Assembly (NCBI GenBank): GCA_905212515.1
Contig: CAJMEU010000047.1
Location: 1 to 17,583, forward strand
Length of the DNA: 17,583 nucleotides
DNA from: an uncultured Oscillospiraceae bacterium
Lineage (GTDB): Bacteria; Bacillota; Clostridia; Oscillospirales; Ruminococcaceae
Direction: 5' to 3'
Below are positions 13,930 to 17,583 of this stretch, one piece after another; position 1 is the first letter of the stretch, and the number at the start of each line of letters is the position of its first letter. The notes below the pieces were generated by a model. That model was given only the letters and a program-made list of their open reading frames with translations, did no database searches and was not told the DNA's origin. Both the position numbers and the translations under genes were made by a program.

Positions 13930-15324
13930 TCAGCCCCAGGCGCGGCCCAGGGCTTCCACGGCCGGGGCGATGTCCCCCTCGGCCAGGCCCGCGTAACCCA
14001 GCACCACCGTGGGCGTGCGGGGGCCGGGGGGCGCAGCGCCCAGGAAATACTCGCCCAGGCCTGCGCAGTGCACGCCTTGCCCGGCCGCCGCGCGCACCAG
14101 CTCCTCCTCGGACGGGGCGCCGGCCAGAGACACCAGCAGGTGCAGGCCCGTGTGGGTGCCGGCCAGGGAAACCCGCGCGCCGAAAACCGTCCGCAGGGCC
14201 GCTGCCAGCAAGTCCCGCCGGCGGCGGTAGGCCACGCGCAGGCGGGCCAGATGGCGGGCGAAGGCGCCGCTTTCCATAAAGCGGCACAGGGTCTGCTGTT
14301 CGAAACGGCTGACAGTGCAGGAATAAGTGCCGAACAGGCTTTCCCAGCGGCCCAGCAGGCTGTGGGGCAGCACCATATAGGCGATGCGGATGGCCGGGGC
14401 CACGCTTTTGGAAAAGGTGCCCACGTAGATGACCCGACCCTCGCCGTCCATGCCCTGCAGGCAGGGCAGGGGGCGGCTGTCGAAGCGGAACTCGCTGTCG
14501 TAATCGTCCTCCACGATGTAGCGCCCCGGCTGCTGGGCGGCCCACTGCAGCAGCTCGTACCGGCGGCCGGCCGGCATGGTGACGCCGGTGGGGAACTGGT
14601 GGCTGGGCGTCACATAGGCCAGGGCCGCGCCGCTGGCGGCCAGGGCCTCGGCGCTGATGCCGCGCCCGTCCACGGGCACGCACACTGCCCGGGCGCCGCT
14701 GTTGCGCAGCACACGCGCCGGGCGGGCGTAGCCCGGGTCCTCCACGGCGAAGGTCTCGGCGCGGAACATCTGCGCCAGCAGCCCCAGCAGGTATTCCATG
14801 CCCGCGCCCACCACCACCTGCCCGGGCGCGCAGTTGGCGGCCCGGTATTCGTGCAGGTGCACGGCAATGGCTGCGCGCAGGTTTTCATCGCCCTGGCGCG
14901 GGCCCAGGTTCAAAAGGGCCGGGTCGCCCGCCAGCACATCCCGCTGGATGCGGCGCCAGGTCTTAAATGGGAACAGCCCGGTGTCGATGGTGGAGGTGGT
15001 GAAATCGTACCGCCAGGGTGTGGGGGCGGGCGCCGGGGCCGGCGCCGGGCGCCGGAACGGGGCTGGCGGGGCCGGCGTGTCCAGCGCGGCCACGCGGTAG
15101 CCGCTGCGGGGCCGTGCCTCCACATAGCCCTCGGCGGCCAGCATGCCGTAGGCCGTGTCCACCGTGTTCACGCTGACGCCCACGTCGGCAGCCAGGCGCC
15201 GCTTGCTGGGCAGCTTCTCGCCGGCGGCCAGGCGGCCGGCGCGGATCTCGCCGATGAAATAGCGGTACAGCTGCGCGTACAGGGCACCGCCGTTTTTCGT
15301 CAGGCGCGGAGTGGCGTTCTCCAT
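13930..15324 (-). CDS. MocR/PdxR-type transcription regulator (GntR HTH + aminotransferase fold)
   Basis: A 464-residue fusion protein. Residues 10-78 are a GntR winged helix (LYAQLYRYFIGEIRAGRL, KLPSKRRLAADVGVSVNTV, GYVEARPRSGYRV). An alanine-proline linker (83-103) joins it to a fold-type I aminotransferase domain. That domain has YVTPSHQFPTGVTMP (237-251), EDDYDSEF (272-279) and the PLP lysine K306 in GTFSKSVAP. Proteins of this design bind pyridoxal phosphate and often control vitamin B6 synthesis or uptake, GABA use or amino-acid metabolism. ATG 15324 has GGAGGTG upstream. The divergent gene codes for an ECF S component, and the gap holds repeated CTAT...ATAG motifs. A PdxR-like B6 role is inference from this context. 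Confidence 0.9.
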   Translation of the reverse strand: MENATPRLTKNGGALYAQLYRYFIGEIRAGRLAAGEKLPSKRRLAADVGVSVNTVDTAYGMLAAEGYVEARPRSGYRVAALDTPAPPAPFRRPAPAPAPAPTPWRYDFTTSTIDTGLFPFKTWRRIQRDVLAGDPALLNLGPRQGDENLRAAIAVHLHEYRAANCAPGQVVVGAGMEYLLGLLAQMFRAETFAVEDPGYARPARVLRNSGARAVCVPVDGRGISAEALAASGAALAYVTPSHQFPTGVTMPAGRRYELLQWAAQQPGRYIVEDDYDSEFRFDSRPLPCLQGMDGEGRVIYVGTFSKSVAPAIRIAYMVLPHSLLGRWESLFGTYSCTVSRFEQQTLCRFMESGAFARHLARLRVAYRRRRDLLAAALRTVFGARVSLAGTHTGLHLLVSLAGAPSEEELVRAAAGQGVHCAGLGEYFLGAAPPGPRTPTVVLGYAGLAEGDIAPAVEALGRAWG

Positions 15325-15344
15325 ACAAGCACCTCCATCTGACC

Positions 15345-15402
15345 CTATGGAAAATTTATAAATTGGCTATTTTCATAGCATCAGTTTCTGCTATAATCAT
15401 AG
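15345..15402. promoter_or_regulatory. Probable MocR operator and ECF-gene promoter
   Basis: CTATGGAAAAT (15345-15355) is nearly inverted as ATTTTCATAG (15369-15378). GCTAT-TTTC-ATAGC (15366-15379) and CTAT-AATC-ATAG (15391-15402) are two copies of one short palindrome 24 nt apart; the first CTAT is 22 nt before. This mix of direct and inverted copies at about two-turn spacing fits known MocR operators. The last copy covers the extended -10 TGCTATAAT (15389-15397) of the + strand promoter, with TTTTCA (15370-15375) as a weak -35. Confidence 0.6.
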
Positions 15403-15444
15403 GCAACAACAAGGCACTTGTCAATAGAGGGGAGAGCGAAGAGT

Positions 15445-15990
15445 ATGACGAAAAAGAATTTTACCATCCAGAAAATGGCCGCGGTGGGCCTGCTGAGCGC
15501 GCTGGTGTTCATTTTCAGCGGCGTGCGCATCCAGTTCGGCGAGGTGGCGGCCGTTCACCTGGGCAACGGCTTCTGCGCCCTGGCGGGCCTGCTGTTCGGT
15601 CCGGGCGTGGGGGGGCTGGCCTCCGGCATTGGCAGTATGCTGTACGACTTTACCAACCCGGCCTATATCGCGGAAAGCTGGATCACGTTCCTGACGAAGT
15701 TCGCCATCGGCTTTGTGGCGGGACTCATCGCACGGCGCGGCCTGCCCAGCCTGCGCAAAGACGTGCTGGCCGCCGCGGCCGGCAGCTTCACCTACGTGGC
15801 GCTGTATTTGCTGAAATCCTTCATCATCAAGTTCTGGGTGGAGGGCCAGGCCTGGGGCGCCGTGGCCACCCAGCTGGCCGCCAAGGGCGTTACCTCCTGC
15901 ATCAACGCGGTGGCCGCCATCGTGGTGGCAACACTGCTGGCCCAGGCCATCCGCCCGGCGCTGCGCCGCGCCCATCTGCTGCAGGTTTGA
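15445..15990 (+). CDS. ECF transporter S component (substrate-binding membrane subunit)
   Basis: A 181-residue membrane protein with about six hydrophobic segments. It opens with FTIQKMAAVGLLSALVFIFS, the first helix typical of S components. The segments HLGNGFCALAGLLFGPGVGG, GSMLYDFTNPAY and ESWITFLTKFAIGFVAGLI follow, as in vitamin-precursor S components of clostridia. It would bind a vitamin and dock on a shared EcfA/EcfA'/EcfT module, none of which is here. Divergence from a MocR/PdxR-type regulator suggests vitamin B6 as the substrate (PdxU-like), but hydroxymethylpyrimidine or another vitamin is possible. Start ATG 15445 has AGGGGAG upstream; an earlier in-frame TTG at 15418 is less likely. 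A terminator follows directly. Confidence 0.82.
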   Translation: MTKKNFTIQKMAAVGLLSALVFIFSGVRIQFGEVAAVHLGNGFCALAGLLFGPGVGGLASGIGSMLYDFTNPAYIAESWITFLTKFAIGFVAGLIARRGLPSLRKDVLAAAAGSFTYVALYLLKSFIIKFWVEGQAWGAVATQLAAKGVTSCINAVAAIVVATLLAQAIRPALRRAHLLQV

Positions 15991-15999
15991 ATCACTGCG

Positions 16000-16032
16000 C
16001 CGCCGGTGTTTTTTGCACCGGCGGTATTTTTG
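16000..16032 (+). terminator. Intrinsic terminator after the ECF S-component gene
   Basis: CCGCCGGTG (16000-16008) and CACCGGCGG (16016-16024) form a 9-bp stem with a T-rich 7-nt loop, followed by TATTTTTG. It starts ten nt after the stop codon. Confidence 0.88.
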
Positions 16033-16220
16033 TTTTCCCCGCAAAGATATGAAGAAGTTGTAAAAATTTTGGAAACAGAGAGATTTCAGCGGATTTCACG
16101 CTTTTTCCCTGGTTTTTTTTTCGGTGGATGGTGTAAAATAAAAACCATATAGCATGCAGGCTGGGCGCGCTGCGTTCAGCTTTTTCCTTTGTATGGGCAA
16201 AAAATCTCCGGGGGGATCCG

Positions 16221-17583
16221 ATGGAACAGTTCAAACGACAATGGCGTAAGCTGTGTAAGGCGCTGGGACGTTTTTGGCAGCGGGTGCGCGCGGGCAGCGT
16301 GCTGGACATCGCCATTTTGGCCTGCGCCGGCCTGCTGGTATTGGTGCTGGCGGCCATTTTGGTCGTCTCGCTGACGGCCGGCGGCCGTGCCGTCTCGTCC
16401 GGCGGTATGGATATCGTGGACAGCGCGCCCAGCGCCGTCAGCGTGGTGGAACCGGATTTCGACAAGGCGGCGGGCGAGTTGGACCCCACCGCCGTCAGCG
16501 GCAGCATTTTGCCCCAGACCGACGACGCCGGCGAAAGCTATATCGACGAGACCCTGTTTGTCGGCGATTCCAACAGCGCCCGCATGGTGGCCTTCGGCAA
16601 GACCACCTGGCAGAACAACCTGGGCATCGTCAGCATGGGCGTGCAGCACGTTACCGGATCGGCCTGTGTGCAGCTCAAGGGATATGGCTACGTGTATGTG
16701 CCCAAAGCCATCAGCCTGATGCAGCCCAAACGTATCATCATCACCTTCGGCACCAACAACGCCTATGAGAGCACGGACACCTTCATCAATTGGTACGGCA
16801 AAGCGCTGGACGCCATTGAGGAAGCCTGGCCCTACGCCGATATCATCATCGGCTCTGTGCCGCCGGTGGCCAAGACCCGCAGCTACCCGGACATCACCAT
16901 GAAGACCATCGACAGCTTCAACAAAGCCCTGGTGAACCTGGCCGGGGAGCGGGGGTATAAATTCCTCAACGCCAGCGAGGAGCTGAAAGGCAGCGACGGC
17001 TATGCCAAAAGCGGTTATATGGAAAAGGACGGCATCCACTTCACACAAAAGGGCATGGATGCCTGGCTGAAGTATATGCGCACCCACGCCTATGAGACGG
17101 AGGACCGCCGGCCCAAGCCCCTTTCGGCCGTTCCCACCCATTACGAGACGCCTGAGACGTTCTTCAACCCGCCCAAACCCGTGTCCTCCAGCTCCTCTTC
17201 GAAGAACGAGGAGAATGAATGCGACCACGATTGGGTGGAGACCGCCCGGCTGGAGCCCACCTGCACAGAGCAGGGGGCCGTGGCGTACAAGTGCTCGAAG
17301 TGCGGGGAGGAAACATCGGAGATCCTGCCCGCCAAGGGCCACGTGTGGGGCCCCACGGACCAAACCACGGGCATGCGTGTGTGCACCGTGTGCGGCCTGT
17401 CGGAAAAGGATCCCACCTGGACCGGCGCCCACGTGCACAGCTGGGGCGCCACAGACCCCGGCACGGGCCTGCGGGTGTGCGCCACCTGCGGCGCAACGGA
17501 GCAGGACCCCTCCTGGGTAGCGCCGCATGTGCACAGCTGGGGCGCCACAGACCCCGGCACGGGCCTGCGGGTGTGCGCCACCT
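16221..17583 (+). CDS. Membrane-anchored SGNH/GDSL hydrolase with tandem zinc-ribbon-like repeats, 3' end cut
   Basis: The frame is open from ATG 16221 to the window end (454 residues seen, no stop). Residues 29-52 form a signal anchor after a basic N-terminus, so the rest is outside the cell. The SGNH domain spans about 105-295. Block I is FVGDSNSAR (S117), block III is FGTNNA (N179), and block V is DGIHFTQKG (D270, H273), so the catalytic set is complete. Such enzymes are esterases, often removing acetyl groups from surface glycans. A proline/serine linker (300-332) leads to a C-terminal region starting at C334: CDHDW...PTC...CSKCG, then three copies of a 32-residue unit H.WG.TD..TG.RVC..CG. 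GGGGG before ATG serves as a weak ribosome site. The target is unknown. Confidence 0.85.
   Translation, partial: MEQFKRQWRKLCKALGRFWQRVRAGSVLDIAILACAGLLVLVLAAILVVSLTAGGRAVSSGGMDIVDSAPSAVSVVEPDFDKAAGELDPTAVSGSILPQTDDAGESYIDETLFVGDSNSARMVAFGKTTWQNNLGIVSMGVQHVTGSACVQLKGYGYVYVPKAISLMQPKRIIITFGTNNAYESTDTFINWYGKALDAIEEAWPYADIIIGSVPPVAKTRSYPDITMKTIDSFNKALVNLAGERGYKFLNASEELKGSDGYAKSGYMEKDGIHFTQKGMDAWLKYMRTHAYETEDRRPKPLSAVPTHYETPETFFNPPKPVSSSSSSKNEENECDHDWVETARLEPTCTEQGAVAYKCSKCGEETSEILPAKGHVWGPTDQTTGMRVCTVCGLSEKDPTWTGAHVHSWGATDPGTGLRVCATCGATEQDPSWVAPHVHSWGATDPGTGLRVCAT
17340..17583 (+). repeat. 96-nt tandem coding repeat
   Basis: Units begin at 17340, 17436 and 17532. The second and third are identical over all 52 visible bases, and the match extends three bases upstream. 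The first unit agrees at 18 of 32 residues. Each unit carries H.W and CxxC, a possible zinc site. The array continues past the window end. Confidence 0.9.

Noticed and set aside
14068..15342. 424-codon open frame on the + strand
   Set aside because: Antisense to the MocR regulator; no motifs, composition typical of a shadow.
16176..17534. 452-codon open frame on the - strand
   Set aside because: Antisense to the SGNH hydrolase; His/Gly-rich and patterned by the opposite codons.

Overview
The window is 17.6 kb of GC-rich, densely coded bacterial chromosome. Shine-Dalgarno sites are strong (AAGGAGG type), spacers are short, and the gene set (DarA/PstA, RicT, YitT, ECF S component, PepV-like M20 peptidase, Clostridium-type NADP alcohol dehydrogenase) points to a low-oxygen Firmicute. 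The combination of high GC with clostridial gene content suggests the Oscillospiraceae (Faecalibacterium/Gemmiger/Subdoligranulum-like). That placement is inference from content; there is no rRNA here. No mobile element, CRISPR array or tRNA was recognised.

Layout. 1-3144 (+): the tail of a CorC/HlyC-type protein, an ADP-ribose-type Nudix hydrolase, a YitT membrane protein, and a 400-residue protein that reads as an internally deleted class II ribonucleotide reductase (mini-NrdJ). 3145-3563: an AT-rich non-coding island with several DnaA-box-like 9-mers and perfect inverted repeats. 3564-6499 (+): a rhomboid-fold protein without the catalytic serine motif, then darA, holB and ricT, a cluster known from Bacillus, closed by a 17-bp-stem terminator. 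6615-7034: non-coding DNA built almost entirely of hairpins. 7035-7547 (-): GNAT acetyltransferase, divergent from a minimal DEAD-box helicase (7735-8874, +). 8948-10354 (-): M20 dipeptidase, divergent from a NusG-domain-II protein (10440-10769, +). 10824-11885 (-): NADP-type secondary alcohol dehydrogenase, divergent from an OFA-like MFS transporter (11988-13229, +). 13238-15324 (-): a MocR/PdxR-type regulator followed by a nucleotidyltransferase. Divergent from these, 15445-15990 (+) is an ECF transporter S component, with a repeat-rich operator between. 16221-end (+): a membrane-anchored SGNH hydrolase whose C-terminus is a growing tandem array of zinc-ribbon-like repeats, cut by the window edge.

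How the parts fit. The darA-holB-ricT block joins c-di-AMP sensing, the clamp loader and RNA-maturation control under one promoter. The MocR regulator, its operator and the ECF S component look like a vitamin B6 sensing and uptake unit. The least explained parts are the mini-NrdJ with its DnaA-box island and the hairpin array at 6651-6994. The very long ORFs seen antisense to most genes are GC-driven shadows and are not annotated.
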